From: Rheinheimera sp. MM224 | GTDB lineage: Bacteria; Pseudomonadota; Gammaproteobacteria; Enterobacterales; Alteromonadaceae | Direction: 5' to 3' | DNA length: 64,000 bases | NCBI RefSeq assembly: GCF_947090785.1 | Contig: NZ_OX352320.1 | Coordinates: 1,612,001-1,676,000 of the forward strand | Shown: in pieces, positions 1-8,711 of the stretch | Layout of the letters: every line of letters begins with the position of its first letter | Numbering within the stretch: position 1 is the stretch's first letter | Made by a program: the position numbers and the translations under genes | The notes under the pieces: model-generated | The model's database searches: none | Told to the model about the DNA's origin: nothing | Seen by the model: the letters and a program-made list of their open reading frames with translations, nothing else

Positions 1-1
1 G

Positions 2-40
2 ATGGGGACTTTAGCAACCAGCTACGGAGTGGGGACATGA
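2..40 (+). CDS. fliP: Flagellar export gate protein FliP, C-terminal end (partial)
   Basis: Only the last 12 codons and the stop lie in the window, in the frame starting at base 2 and ending with TGA at 38-40. They read MGTLATSYGVGT. FliP proteins usually end in a short tail of the type GxLxxSY/F after the last membrane helix, and fliP is the standard neighbour upstream of fliQ. The stop overlaps the fliQ ATG as ATGA, which suggests translational coupling. The identification rests on this short tail plus gene order, so it is likely but not proven. Confidence 0.7.
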   Translation: MGTLATSYGVGT

Positions 41-306
41 GTCCAGAGGTTTTTGTTGATATATTAAGCGATGCGCTTTGGCTGGTGATCTTAATTGTCT
101 CCATGGCCATTATTCCGTCGCTTATTGTCGGCTTGATTGTGTCTATCTTTCAGGCTGCGACTTCAATCAACGAACAAACCTTAAGTTTTTTACCTCGTCT
201 AATAGTGACATTACTCGCTCTGATGTATGGTGGGCACTGGTTAACTCAAACCATAATGGACTACACCGAGAAGCTCTATCTGAGCATTCCAACGGTTATC
301 AGCTGA
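37..306 (+). CDS. fliQ: Flagellar type III export gate protein FliQ
   Basis: The 89-residue product has the length and two-helix layout of FliQ: hydrophobic segments at about residues 13-36 and 50-70 joined by a short loop containing the conserved region around TSINEQTLSF. FliQ forms the FliP5-FliQ4-FliR1 export gate inside the flagellar basal body. The ATG overlaps the end of fliP (ATGA), and the TGA at 304-306 overlaps the fliR ATG, so the three gate genes appear tightly coupled. Family assignment is firm from sequence and context. Confidence 0.97.
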   Translation: MSPEVFVDILSDALWLVILIVSMAIIPSLIVGLIVSIFQAATSINEQTLSFLPRLIVTLLALMYGGHWLTQTIMDYTEKLYLSIPTVIS

Positions 307-1079
307 TGGAGTATCCACTGCAGCAATTACTTCAGGTTATTGCTGACTTTATGCTGCCTTTCGCCCGTGTATCCGCCATGATGTTTATTATGGTGGCTTT
401 TGGGGCAAAAAATATTCCGACCCGGGTCAAAGCCGCCTTTTGTGCCGCCTTTATCGTGATGATTATGCCTGTGGTTCCGCCGGTGAAAGACGTCAATCTG
501 ATGTCGCTGAATCTGGTGGTGCAAATGATCCAACAAATTGTCATAGGGCTGGCGATAGGTTTTATCTCACAAATTTTTGTACAGGCTTTTGTCACCGCAG
601 GTCAAATTCTGGCGACTCAAACCGGTTTAGGTTTTGCCGCTATGGCCGATCCTGCCAACGGTGTGTCTGTGCCAGCTATAGGCCAGTTTTATCTGATTTT
701 GGCCACTTTGTTATTTTTGGTGTACGACGGACATCTGATTATGTTTCAGATGGTTGTCTTTAGTTTTGAATCACTGCCCATTAATGGCCAGTGGATGGAT
801 GTGAATAAGTACTGGCAAGTGGCCGAATTTGGCGGCTGGATTATTGTTACAGCTTTGGCCATCACGCTGGCGCCAGTAACGGCTATGCTGGTGGTCAATA
901 TTGCTTTTGGTGTGTTAACCCGTACAGCACCTCAGTTGAATATTTTCTCTATAGGTATGCCTATCAGTATGTTGGCGGGTTTGCTTATTATGTGGCTGAC
1001 GATGGATACCTTCTTATTTCATTTTAATCTGAACTGGCAGCATGGTATTGAATACACCTGCAAGTTGATAGGCTGCTAG
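306..1079 (+). CDS. fliR: Flagellar type III export gate protein FliR
   Basis: The frame is open from further upstream, but the ATG at 306-308, overlapping the fliQ stop as TGATG, gives a normal 257-residue FliR starting MEYPLQQLL. The upstream extension is fliQ read in another frame. The protein is almost entirely hydrophobic with several membrane helices and the typical motif GLGFAAMADPANG in the middle. FliR is the single-copy subunit closing the FliPQR export gate. It is followed after 9 bases by flhB, as in most polar flagellar operons. Confidence 0.96.
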   Translation: MEYPLQQLLQVIADFMLPFARVSAMMFIMVAFGAKNIPTRVKAAFCAAFIVMIMPVVPPVKDVNLMSLNLVVQMIQQIVIGLAIGFISQIFVQAFVTAGQILATQTGLGFAAMADPANGVSVPAIGQFYLILATLLFLVYDGHLIMFQMVVFSFESLPINGQWMDVNKYWQVAEFGGWIIVTALAITLAPVTAMLVVNIAFGVLTRTAPQLNIFSIGMPISMLAGLLIMWLTMDTFLFHFNLNWQHGIEYTCKLIGC

Positions 1080-1088
1080 GAGACTGCT

Positions 1089-2216
1089 ATGGCAAGTTCA
1101 GGTCAGGAAAAAACCGAAGAACCCACCAGTAAAAAACTCGAAGACACCCGAAAAAAGGGTCAGGTTGCACGTTCCAAGGATCTGGCTACTTTTGCTGTGT
1201 TGGTGGGCAGTAGCGCAGGCATTTTAATTTTCGGTAAAGAGATAGCAGGCTCAGTGCTGGAAGTTTGTCGTCGTTTACTGTCGCTGGATGAAAAAGATAT
1301 TTTTAATCCTTATTCAATGTTCTCCGTCTGGGAGGATGCATTAATTGAATTATTTCCAGGACTACTTAAATTTTTCCTGCTGATTTTGTTAGCTGCTTAT
1401 GTGGGCAGTGTGATCATTGGTGGTTATAACTTTACCTGGCAAGCCGTCGGTTTTAAATTTAGCAAACTGAATCCTCTGACGGGCATCAAGAGGATGTTTG
1501 GTTTACAGGCGATGGTCGAGCTGATTAAAAGTATTGCTAAGGTACTGGTGATCGGTGGTTTAACTTTTGCGTTGTTGTCCACCTTCTTTGACGACATCAT
1601 GGCCTTATCCTTGATGACCAATCCAGAGGATATTTTCGCCTCAGCTGAAATTTTAGCCTGGGTGTTTTTTGGCATTTGTTTCAGCGTTATTGTCATTGCC
1701 GCTATCGATGCGCCTTATCAGATGTGGAAACACCATAAAGAATTAAAAATGACGTTGCAGGAAGTCAAAGACGAATACAAAAACTCTGAGGGTGATCCCC
1801 GGGTTAAAGGCCGTATTCGTAGCTTGCAGTATCAGGCGGCCCGCCGCCGTATGATAGCCGCTGTACCTACAGCAGATGTGGTGGTTACTAACCCGACTCA
1901 CTTTGCGGTAGCGCTGAAGTACGATCAGGCCAAATTCAGAGCGCCAGTAGTTGTGGCTAAAGGGGCCGATGAAGTGGCGCTTTATATCCGTCGTTTAGCC
2001 GAAGAAAACAAAGTACCAGTGCTTGAATCACCTGCCTTAGCCCGTTCGATTTTTTATACCACAGAGCTTGATCATCCCATCCCTGAGCAGTTATTTGCGG
2101 CTGTTGCTCAGGTGCTGGCTTATGTATATCAGTTGAATATGTATAAAAAAGGCAAAGGAAAACGGCCGAAAAATCTGGCGAGAGACCTTCCCATTCCGGA
2201 AGATTTCCGCCACTAG
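1089..2216 (+). CDS. flhB: Flagellar export switch protein FlhB
   Basis: The 375-residue protein starts with the conserved FlhB head (GQEKTEEPTSKKLEDTRKKG), has four membrane segments between about residues 30 and 215, and a soluble C-terminal domain. The autocleavage motif NPTH is at residues 268-271, where FlhB cuts itself between N and P when export switches from rod/hook to filament substrates. The start ATG follows an AGGAG-like site (taggagactgct). The last G of the stop codon is the first base of a perfect palindrome that may end transcription here. Confidence 0.98.
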   Translation: MASSGQEKTEEPTSKKLEDTRKKGQVARSKDLATFAVLVGSSAGILIFGKEIAGSVLEVCRRLLSLDEKDIFNPYSMFSVWEDALIELFPGLLKFFLLILLAAYVGSVIIGGYNFTWQAVGFKFSKLNPLTGIKRMFGLQAMVELIKSIAKVLVIGGLTFALLSTFFDDIMALSLMTNPEDIFASAEILAWVFFGICFSVIVIAAIDAPYQMWKHHKELKMTLQEVKDEYKNSEGDPRVKGRIRSLQYQAARRRMIAAVPTADVVVTNPTHFAVALKYDQAKFRAPVVVAKGADEVALYIRRLAEENKVPVLESPALARSIFYTTELDHPIPEQLFAAVAQVLAYVYQLNMYKKGKGKRPKNLARDLPIPEDFRH

Positions 2217-2239
2217 GGTCAGAGCCTTGGCTCTGACCC
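2216..2239 (+). repeat. Perfect GGGTCAGAG palindrome after flhB (REP-like or terminator)
   Basis: Arms of 11 bases at 2216-2226 and 2229-2239 are perfect inverted copies around TT; the left arm reads GGGTCAGAGCC. It begins on the last base of the flhB stop. There is no T-run after it, so it is a poor classical terminator. A related palindrome lies 34 bases further on, and a third copy of the GGGTCAGAG head lies at the far end of the window, which points to a dispersed palindrome family. Confidence 0.75.
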
Positions 2240-2272
2240 ACATATCATTCACTCCTATTATGACTTCGATAC

Positions 2273-2303
2273 CCAGTGTCAGAGCTGATAGCTCTGACAC
2301 TGG
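2273..2303 (+). repeat. Second perfect GTCAGAGCT palindrome upstream of flhA
   Basis: Arms of 14 bases at 2273-2286 and 2290-2303 pair perfectly around the loop GAT. The core GTCAGAGC is shared with the palindrome at 2216-2239. No T-run follows, so a REP-like structural repeat is more likely than a terminator. It sits just upstream of the candidate flhA promoter. Confidence 0.75.
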
Positions 2304-2314
2304 CCATTTAATTG

Positions 2315-2330
2315 TGGAACGGTTTTTGTA
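2315..2330 (+). promoter_or_regulatory. Candidate sigma-54 (-24/-12) promoter for flhA
   Basis: The sequence TGGAACGGTTTTTGTA fits the RpoN consensus TGGCACGNNNNTTGCA with the correct GG-N10-G spacing. The mismatches are A for C after TGG and T for C in the -12 element. It ends 37 bases before the flhA ATG. In polar flagellar systems of Vibrio and Pseudomonas the flhA operon is FlrC/FleQ- and sigma-54-dependent, which agrees with this position. The imperfect -12 element keeps confidence moderate. Confidence 0.5.
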
Positions 2331-2367
2331 TAACAGCCTGTAGCGTCAGTAATTTGTCAGGCTTGTT

Positions 2368-4473
2368 ATGTCGATGACCCAAATGTTTTCCCGTGTTAAT
2401 CCCGAAGTTTGGTCTTATGCCAAAGGTGTTGGCACTCCGTTAATGATCCTGGCAGCTTTGGCCATGGTGGTATTACCTTTACCCCCTTTGATGCTGGATA
2501 TTTTGTTTACCTTCAATATCACATTAGGTCTGGTGGTACTGTTAATCACCATCTACACCAGAAAACCTTTGGATTTTGCTATTTTCCCCAGCGTTATTCT
2601 GGTGGCTACTATTTTGCGTTTAACTTTGAACATTGCCAGTACGCGGGTCATTTTACTGGAAGGCCACAATGGCCCTGACGCAGCAGGTAAGGTGGTAGAA
2701 GCTTTCGGTGAAGTGGTGATAGGTGGTAATTACGCTGTAGGTTTTGTAGTTTTTATTATCCTCGTTATTATCAATATGATGGTTGTCACCTCTGGTGCTG
2801 CACGTATCTCTGAAGTAACGGCCCGTTTTACCCTTGATGCTATGCCGGGTAAACAAATGGCGATAGACGCCGACTTAAACGCTGGTTTTATTGACGCTGA
2901 TCAGGCTCGTAAACGCCGAGAGGAAATTGGTGAAGAAGCTGATTTCTATGGTTCGATGGACGGTGCCAATAAATTCGTTAAAGGTGATGCCATGGCCGGT
3001 ATCGTCATTATGGTAATAAACATCATCGGCGGTCTGATCATTGGTGTACTGCAGCACGATTTACCTTTTATGGAAGCTGTTGAAATTTATACCTTATTGA
3101 CCATAGGTGACGGTCTGGTGGCGCAAATACCAGGTTTGTTGTTGTCAGTGGGTACAGCCATTATCGTTACCCGTCAAAACAAAGAGGGTGATTTTGGTAC
3201 TCTGATGGCCGGCCAGTTCAGTAACTTTAAGGTGCTGGTCATTGCGACTGGCATTTTAGTCATTATGGGTATAGTCCCTGGCATGCCTCATGTCGCCTTC
3301 TTGAGTCTGGCCGCAATAGTGGGTGGTGCAGCTTATTATTTGTACCGGGTGGAAAACCCAACAGCTAAAAAAGCAGCTGCGATCAAAAAGGCTGAAATGA
3401 CCACTCCTGTTGAAATGGCTCCCGTCAAAGAAATTGGCTGGGATGATGTACAGCCAGTCGACACTATAGGTTTAGAAGTCGGCTATCGTTTAATTCCACT
3501 GGTTGATAAAGCGCAGGGCGGCGAATTGCTGACCCGTATTAAAGGCGTGCGTAAAAAACTATCTCAGGAGCTGGGTTTCCTTATTCCGGCTGTGCATATT
3601 CGCGACAATCTGGATTTAGAGCCTAATACCTACCGTGTCACCATGATGGGCGTGACCACAGGCGAGTCAGAACTGCGGCACGATAACGAACTGGCGATTA
3701 ACCCAGGTCAGGTGTTTGGTACTGTCAAAGGTATAGCCACTAAAGATCCTGCTTTTGGTTTAGAGGCGGTCTGGATCGCAAAAAATCAGCGTGAACATGC
3801 TCAAACCTTAGGCTACACAGTAGTGGATGCGGCGACCGTAGTGGCCACTCATTTAAGCCAGATTTTAACCAATAATGCTGCTCAGTTGCTGGGGCATGAA
3901 GAAGTGCAGAACTTGCTGGACATGCTGGCTAAATCTTCACCTAAGCTAGTGGATGCTTTAGTACCAGATACCTTGCCGCTGACTGTGGTGGTAAAAGTGC
4001 TGCAAAACCTGTTGCATGAGGGGGTGCCTATCCGTGATATGCGCACCATAGTACAAACCTTAGTGGACTATGGCTCGAAGAGTCAGGATGTTGACGTATT
4101 AACTGCATCTTGCCGTGTGGCGTTAAAACGCCTGATTATTCAGGAAGTGGTGGGCAGTGCGCCTGAAGTGCCGGTGATCACCTTCGCACCTGATTTAGAG
4201 CAGATGTTACATCAGTCGATGCAATCGGCCGGCAATGATGGCGCTGGTATAGAGCCTGGCCTTGCTGAGCGTATTCAGCAGTCATTAGCTACTGCCTGTC
4301 AGAATCAGGAATTAGCCGGCGAACCGGCAGTTTTATTGACTTCCGGCATTCTGCGATCAGTTATGGCACGATTCGTGAAGTACAGTATTCCAGGATTACG
4401 GGTTTTGTCCTACCAAGAGATCCCTGACAACAAACAAATCCGTATTGTCAGTGTGGTAGGCCAGTCGAATTAG
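2368..4473 (+). CDS. flhA: Flagellar export apparatus protein FlhA
   Basis: This 701-residue protein has the FlhA plan: about eight membrane helices in the first 330 residues, then a linker and a large cytoplasmic domain. The conserved FHIPEP-type loop is visible around MPGKQMAIDADLNAGFIDAD, and the C-terminal domain contains GLEAVWI and the TVVDAATVVATHL block. FlhA forms the nonameric ring that receives substrate-chaperone complexes. The ATG at 2368 lies about 40 bases after the candidate sigma-54 promoter, so flhA probably heads the transcription unit that includes flhF, flhG and fliA. Confidence 0.98.
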   Translation: MSMTQMFSRVNPEVWSYAKGVGTPLMILAALAMVVLPLPPLMLDILFTFNITLGLVVLLITIYTRKPLDFAIFPSVILVATILRLTLNIASTRVILLEGHNGPDAAGKVVEAFGEVVIGGNYAVGFVVFIILVIINMMVVTSGAARISEVTARFTLDAMPGKQMAIDADLNAGFIDADQARKRREEIGEEADFYGSMDGANKFVKGDAMAGIVIMVINIIGGLIIGVLQHDLPFMEAVEIYTLLTIGDGLVAQIPGLLLSVGTAIIVTRQNKEGDFGTLMAGQFSNFKVLVIATGILVIMGIVPGMPHVAFLSLAAIVGGAAYYLYRVENPTAKKAAAIKKAEMTTPVEMAPVKEIGWDDVQPVDTIGLEVGYRLIPLVDKAQGGELLTRIKGVRKKLSQELGFLIPAVHIRDNLDLEPNTYRVTMMGVTTGESELRHDNELAINPGQVFGTVKGIATKDPAFGLEAVWIAKNQREHAQTLGYTVVDAATVVATHLSQILTNNAAQLLGHEEVQNLLDMLAKSSPKLVDALVPDTLPLTVVVKVLQNLLHEGVPIRDMRTIVQTLVDYGSKSQDVDVLTASCRVALKRLIIQEVVGSAPEVPVITFAPDLEQMLHQSMQSAGNDGAGIEPGLAERIQQSLATACQNQELAGEPAVLLTSGILRSVMARFVKYSIPGLRVLSYQEIPDNKQIRIVSVVGQSN

Positions 4474-4483
4474 GAGTTAAGCT

Positions 4484-5890
4484 ATGAAAATCAAACGCTT
4501 TGTTGCCAAAGATATGCGTACCGCTCTGACAGAAGTCAAAGAGTTTTTAGGCCCTGATGCTATTATTCTGTCGAATAAAAAAGTGGCTGGCGGCGTTGAA
4601 ATTGTAGCGGCAATAGACCCGGAAGCCGCGCCATCTGTGGTTGTGGCTGAACCTGCAGTTGCAGCTCAGCCTGCGGTAGGTAGTCGTTTGAATATCAAAG
4701 TAGATGATGAGCCAGAGCAAGTGCCTGCCGATTCTCTGCAAGCTTTATTAGCCCGTCAAATTAGTAAACAACCTGCAGCTGCTCAGGCTATCTCTGCCAA
4801 TAAAATGGCGGCTGCAAAAACTGCTGCAGCGACCAACGCGCTATTTTCGGTTGCAAATTCAACACCTTCGGATAACGAACGTCAATCTTCCGACGCACCA
4901 GTGGTCAACCTGACTGAATTGACACGTTATCAGGAACAGCAAGCCAAGCTGATGCAAAAACAGTTTGATGCGATGCGTAGTGAAATGTCGTCGATGAAAC
5001 AACTGCTGCAACACCAGGTCTCAGGTTTAATGTGGCAGGATTTAGCGCGTCGTGAGCCTGTGCGTGCCATGGTGATTGAAAAACTGCTGGCTCTGGGTTT
5101 ATCTGAACCAGTGGCTGATCAAATTGCCTGCTTTATGCCAGAAGATATCAGCGATGCTGAAGCATGGGACAGTGCGTTAGAGTTATTAACAGGGCAGTTG
5201 ATCACCACCAATGACGATATTATGCGTCGTGGCGGCGTAGTGGCCCTGGTTGGTCCTACAGGCGTAGGCAAAACCACGACTGTGGCAAAGCTTGCAGCTC
5301 AGTTTGCTAAACGTCATGGGGCGGATCAGGTGGCTTTAATTACCACAGATTCATTCCGCATTGGTGCTTACGAGCAGTTAGCTACTTTTGGCCGTATTAT
5401 TGGTTGTCCGGTAAAACAGGTCAAAGACAGCGAAGAGTTAGCGACGCTGTTAAATCAGTTACAACAACGTAAATTAATTTTGATTGATACCGCAGGTATG
5501 AGTCAGCGTGACGTTCGTCTTGCTGAAAAACTTGCGTCTTTAGTGCATAATTCGCGTGTTAAAATAAAAAGTTATCTGGTATTGTCTGCAACATCTCAAG
5601 CTCGCGTGATGCAGGAAACCGTTGAACATTTCAAACGTATTCCATTAGCGGGTTGTATTTTCACCAAACTTGATGAATGCTTAAGTTTGGGAGAAATCAT
5701 TAACGTGGCAATACAAAATGCGTTACCGGTCAGTTATTTGACCAACGGCCAACGAGTCCCTGAGGATATCGAGATGGCCGAAGCGAAAACAATGGTTGCC
5801 AAGGCAGAGCAGTTACGGACCTCTAACAGTAGTACGGGTTATCAGTGGTATTCAGACACGACGGCCCGGGTGGAAGGAACCTATGCATAA
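4484..5890 (+). CDS. flhF: Signal-recognition-type GTPase FlhF, sets polar flagellar site
   Basis: The 468-residue protein begins MKIKRFVAKDMRTALTEVK, the typical FlhF head, followed by a variable Ala/Gln-rich segment (about residues 50-170) and an SRP-type NG GTPase domain. The G1 loop GPTGVGKTT is at residues 257-265, with TTDSFRIGAYEQL, DTAGMSQRD and TKLDE downstream. FlhF recruits early basal-body parts to the pole in Vibrio, Shewanella and Pseudomonas. It is 10 bases after flhA, and its end overlaps flhG by 8 bases. Confidence 0.97.
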   Translation: MKIKRFVAKDMRTALTEVKEFLGPDAIILSNKKVAGGVEIVAAIDPEAAPSVVVAEPAVAAQPAVGSRLNIKVDDEPEQVPADSLQALLARQISKQPAAAQAISANKMAAAKTAAATNALFSVANSTPSDNERQSSDAPVVNLTELTRYQEQQAKLMQKQFDAMRSEMSSMKQLLQHQVSGLMWQDLARREPVRAMVIEKLLALGLSEPVADQIACFMPEDISDAEAWDSALELLTGQLITTNDDIMRRGGVVALVGPTGVGKTTTVAKLAAQFAKRHGADQVALITTDSFRIGAYEQLATFGRIIGCPVKQVKDSEELATLLNQLQQRKLILIDTAGMSQRDVRLAEKLASLVHNSRVKIKSYLVLSATSQARVMQETVEHFKRIPLAGCIFTKLDECLSLGEIINVAIQNALPVSYLTNGQRVPEDIEMAEAKTMVAKAEQLRTSNSSTGYQWYSDTTARVEGTYA

Positions 5891-6773
5891 TCTTCCGATG
5901 AATGATGATCAAGCCAGTGGCCTGAGAAGAATGAAGCAACAACAGAAACAACAGATTGTAAAAGTCATAGCAGTGACAGGCGGCAAAGGTGGCGTGGGTA
6001 AAACTAACGTTACGCTGAACCTTGCCATGTCTATGGCTCAGCTTGGAAAAAAAGTATTGGTGCTGGACGCTGACCTGGGGTTAGCGAACTGTGACGTAAT
6101 GCTTGGACTTAGGGTGCAAAAAAACTTATTTCATGTGTTGTCTGGCGAAGCAGAACTGGATGACATTCTGATTGAAGGGCCTTTTGGTATCAAAATTGTA
6201 CCAGCGACTTCAGGCACTCAATCCATGACCGAATTAAAGCCAGTGGAACATGCTGGTCTTATCCGTGCTTTTAGCGAAATGCGCACCCGTTTTGATATTT
6301 TACTGGTGGACACAGCTGCTGGTATTTCCGATATGGTATTAAGTTTTTCCCGCGCTTCACAAGACGTGTTAGTGGTGGTCTGTGATGAACCTTCTTCTAT
6401 CACTGATGCTTACGCCTTAATGAAAATATTGAGCCGTGAACATGGTGTGCAGCGCTTTAAAATTGTTGCCAATATGGTTCGCAGTTTAAAAGAAGGGCAG
6501 GAGCTTTTTGCCAAGCTAAGCCGGGTGACAGACAGATTCCTTGATGTCACATTAGAGTTGGTCGCGACTATTCCATTTGATGAAAACGTCAGAAAAGCGG
6601 CACGTAAGCAGAAAGCTTTTGTGGATGCTTTTCCAAAAACTCCGGCCTCTTTGGCGATTCGTACTTTGGCCACCCGTGCAGTGCAGTGGCCTGTACCACC
6701 CGTCGCATCCGGGCATCTCGAATTTTTTCTGGAACAACTGGTACAACAACCTGAAGCGAGAGGTCTGGTTTGA
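5883..6773 (+). CDS. flhG: MinD-like ATPase FlhG (FleN), controls flagellar number
   Basis: I place the start at ATG 5883, because a GGAAGGA ribosome site lies just upstream (about 5872-5878); the longer open frame upstream is flhF in another frame. This gives 296 residues. The deviant Walker A motif GGKGGVGKTN is at residues 33-42, and DADLGLANCDVMLG and DTAAGISDMV follow, as in FleN/FlhG. FlhG antagonises FlrA/FleQ and FlhF so that one polar flagellum is made. The start ATG at 5898 is possible but has a poor ribosome site. The stop TGA overlaps the TTG start of fliA. Confidence 0.95.
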   Translation: MHNLPMNDDQASGLRRMKQQQKQQIVKVIAVTGGKGGVGKTNVTLNLAMSMAQLGKKVLVLDADLGLANCDVMLGLRVQKNLFHVLSGEAELDDILIEGPFGIKIVPATSGTQSMTELKPVEHAGLIRAFSEMRTRFDILLVDTAAGISDMVLSFSRASQDVLVVVCDEPSSITDAYALMKILSREHGVQRFKIVANMVRSLKEGQELFAKLSRVTDRFLDVTLELVATIPFDENVRKAARKQKAFVDAFPKTPASLAIRTLATRAVQWPVPPVASGHLEFFLEQLVQQPEARGLV

Positions 6774-7489
6774 ATAGCAAACTTGCGGCCTACGGTGCCG
6801 CTGATCATCTGACTCAAATGGTTGAACGGCATGCGCCTCTGGTTAAACGTATTGCCTACCATTTGTTGGCCCGCTTACCTGCCAGTGTCCTGGTCGATGA
6901 CCTTATTCAATCCGGTATGATTGGTCTGATCGAAGCTGCAAAAAACTTTGATGGCAGTAAAGGTGCAAGCTTTGAAACCTTTGCCGGTATTCGTATACGC
7001 GGTTCTATGCTGGATGAAATCCGTCGTGGTGATTGGACTCCGCGCTCTGTTCACCGCAATTCCCGTATGATAGCTGAAGCTATTTCTGAACTTGAATCCG
7101 AACTGGGTCGTGATGTAAAAGATAGTGAAGTTGCTGAAAAACTTGATATATCTTTAGATGAGTATCATCATATGCTCAGTGACGCCAGCAGTGGTCGCAT
7201 TATTGGTATCGAAGATCTGGGCATCTCGGATGATGTGTTGGTCACGGCAAATGATAAAGATGACGATCATTTGTACGAACAACAGGCAACTGATGCATTT
7301 CAACAGGCGTTGATAAAAAATATCAGTAGCTTACCGGAACGAGAAGCTATAGTGTTGTCGCTGTATTATAATGACGAACTAAATTTGAAAGAGATTGGTG
7401 CTGTGCTGGATGTCAGCGAGTCCAGGGTCAGTCAGATTCATAGTCAGGCGCTGGTGCGCTTGCGCTCCAGAATGCAGGATTGGTTGTAA
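6770..7489 (+). CDS. fliA: Flagellar sigma factor sigma-28 (FliA)
   Basis: The 239-residue protein shows sigma-70 family regions 2 (DDLIQSGMIGLIEA, FETFAGIRIRGSMLDEIR), 3 and 4 (LPEREAIVLSLYYNDELNLKEIG, VSESRVSQIHSQAL). The start appears to be TTG at 6770, overlapping the flhG TGA as TTGA, with GCGAGAGG upstream. The first in-frame ATG is about 16 codons inside and would remove part of the conserved N-terminus. FliA directs late flagellar and chemotaxis genes and is held in check by FlgM. Position after flhG is standard. Confidence 0.96.
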   Translation: MNSKLAAYGAADHLTQMVERHAPLVKRIAYHLLARLPASVLVDDLIQSGMIGLIEAAKNFDGSKGASFETFAGIRIRGSMLDEIRRGDWTPRSVHRNSRMIAEAISELESELGRDVKDSEVAEKLDISLDEYHHMLSDASSGRIIGIEDLGISDDVLVTANDKDDDHLYEQQATDAFQQALIKNISSLPEREAIVLSLYYNDELNLKEIGAVLDVSESRVSQIHSQALVRLRSRMQDWL

Positions 7490-7531
7490 TAGTTTGAGTT
7501 AGTCCAGCTTGGGCTCTCACCGGAGGGGATT

Positions 7532-7915
7532 TTGGATAAGAATATGAAAATTCTTGTGGTTGATGATTTCTCAACCATGAGACGCATTATAAAAAACCTG
7601 TTAAGAGATCTTGGCTTCACTAATGTGTCTGAAGCTGATGATGGCAGCACGGCTTTGCCTATGCTGCAAAACGGTGATTTTGATTTTGTTGTCACAGACT
7701 GGAACATGCCAGGTATGCAAGGTATTGATTTGCTGCGTGCAATTCGTGCTGATGCCAGACTGAAGCATATTCCTGTGTTGATGGTTACCGCTGAAGCGAA
7801 AAAGGAACAAATCATTGCAGCTGCACAAGCTGGTGTGAATGGATACATCGTCAAACCTTTTACTGCTGCAACCTTACAGGAAAAACTGGCTAAAGTATTT
7901 GAACGCCTGGGTTAA
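7532..7915 (+). CDS. cheY: Chemotaxis response regulator CheY
   Basis: This is a single receiver domain of 127 residues with the acidic pair D11/D12, phospho-acceptor D56 (TDWNMPG), T86 and K108. The best start is TTG at 7532 after a strong CGGAGGGG site at 7521-7528; the alternative ATG at 7544 lies inside the conserved MDKNMKIL head. Phosphorylated CheY binds FliM to change motor rotation. It opens the cheYZAB series. A single copy fused to no other domain, so the call is secure. Confidence 0.98.
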   Translation: MDKNMKILVVDDFSTMRRIIKNLLRDLGFTNVSEADDGSTALPMLQNGDFDFVVTDWNMPGMQGIDLLRAIRADARLKHIPVLMVTAEAKKEQIIAAAQAGVNGYIVKPFTAATLQEKLAKVFERLG

Positions 7916-7940
7916 ACCGTAACTGACAAAGGAGTACACC

Positions 7941-8696
7941 ATGTCTGTAGCTACGGCACCCTTGATTTCATTAGAGCAGGCCCGTGAACTGGTTCAGTTG
8001 CTGGAGTTCGGCGAAACCGACGCGGCGAACGAATTGGTGCAACAGCTGGCTGTACCTGGCTCCTCCGAGTTATTTGCCGAGGTTGGAAAACTAACCCGGC
8101 AACTGCACGACTCGCTGAAAAGTTTCCAAATTGACCCATCCTTAAGTTCTTTGCTGGAAGATGATATTCCGGATGCAAAAAAACGGCTGAATCATGTTAT
8201 TGATATGACAGAACAGGCCGCGAACAAAACCATGGACGCGGTTGAAAACTGTCTTCCTATCGCTGATGAACTCAACTCACACTTACAATCTATTTTGCCA
8301 AATTGGCAGAAATTGATGAGTCGCGACTTAAAAGTCGGTGAGTTCAAGGCCTTATGTCATAATCTCGATGGCTTTTTGCATCAGGCAACAGGAAACTCTG
8401 CTACCTTACATGCACGGCTGACCGAAGTATTGATGGCGCAGGATTATCAGGATTTAACAGGTCAGATTTTACGGCGGGTCATTGAATTGGTCCGGGAAGT
8501 GGAAGACAGCTTAATTGGTTTATTAACGGCCTTTGGTCAAACCAATTTAAGTATGGAAGAACGACCAGCAGCCGTATCGAAAAAACCAAAAGCAGGTCAC
8601 GAAGCTGAAGGCCCTATTATTGACGCAGCAGAGCGTGATGACGTGGTGTCCGGTCAGGATGATGTGGACGATTTATTATCAAGTTTAGGTTTCTAA
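7941..8696 (+). CDS. cheZ: CheY-phosphate phosphatase CheZ
   Basis: The 251-residue, mainly helical protein contains the catalytic block QDYQDLTGQ; by alignment with the E. coli motif, D171 and Q175 are the active residues. The C-terminal peptide DDVDDLLSSLGF matches the CheY-binding tail of CheZ proteins. Between them, about residues 195-235, is a charged flexible linker. CheZ speeds loss of phosphate from CheY. Starts at ATG after a GGAG site, 25 bases downstream of cheY, and ends 15 bases before cheA. Confidence 0.97.
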   Translation: MSVATAPLISLEQARELVQLLEFGETDAANELVQQLAVPGSSELFAEVGKLTRQLHDSLKSFQIDPSLSSLLEDDIPDAKKRLNHVIDMTEQAANKTMDAVENCLPIADELNSHLQSILPNWQKLMSRDLKVGEFKALCHNLDGFLHQATGNSATLHARLTEVLMAQDYQDLTGQILRRVIELVREVEDSLIGLLTAFGQTNLSMEERPAAVSKKPKAGHEAEGPIIDAAERDDVVSGQDDVDDLLSSLGF

Positions 8697-8711
8697 AAGG
8701 GGAGCTGTAGC

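Noticed and set aside
78..305. Long upstream extension of the fliR frame (open from 78)
   Set aside because: It is fliQ read in another frame; the ATG at 306 overlapping the fliQ stop gives the normal FliR.
6410..6862. Minus-strand open frame of 150 codons across flhG and fliA
   Set aside because: It lies opposite two strongly conserved genes and has no recognisable protein motifs.
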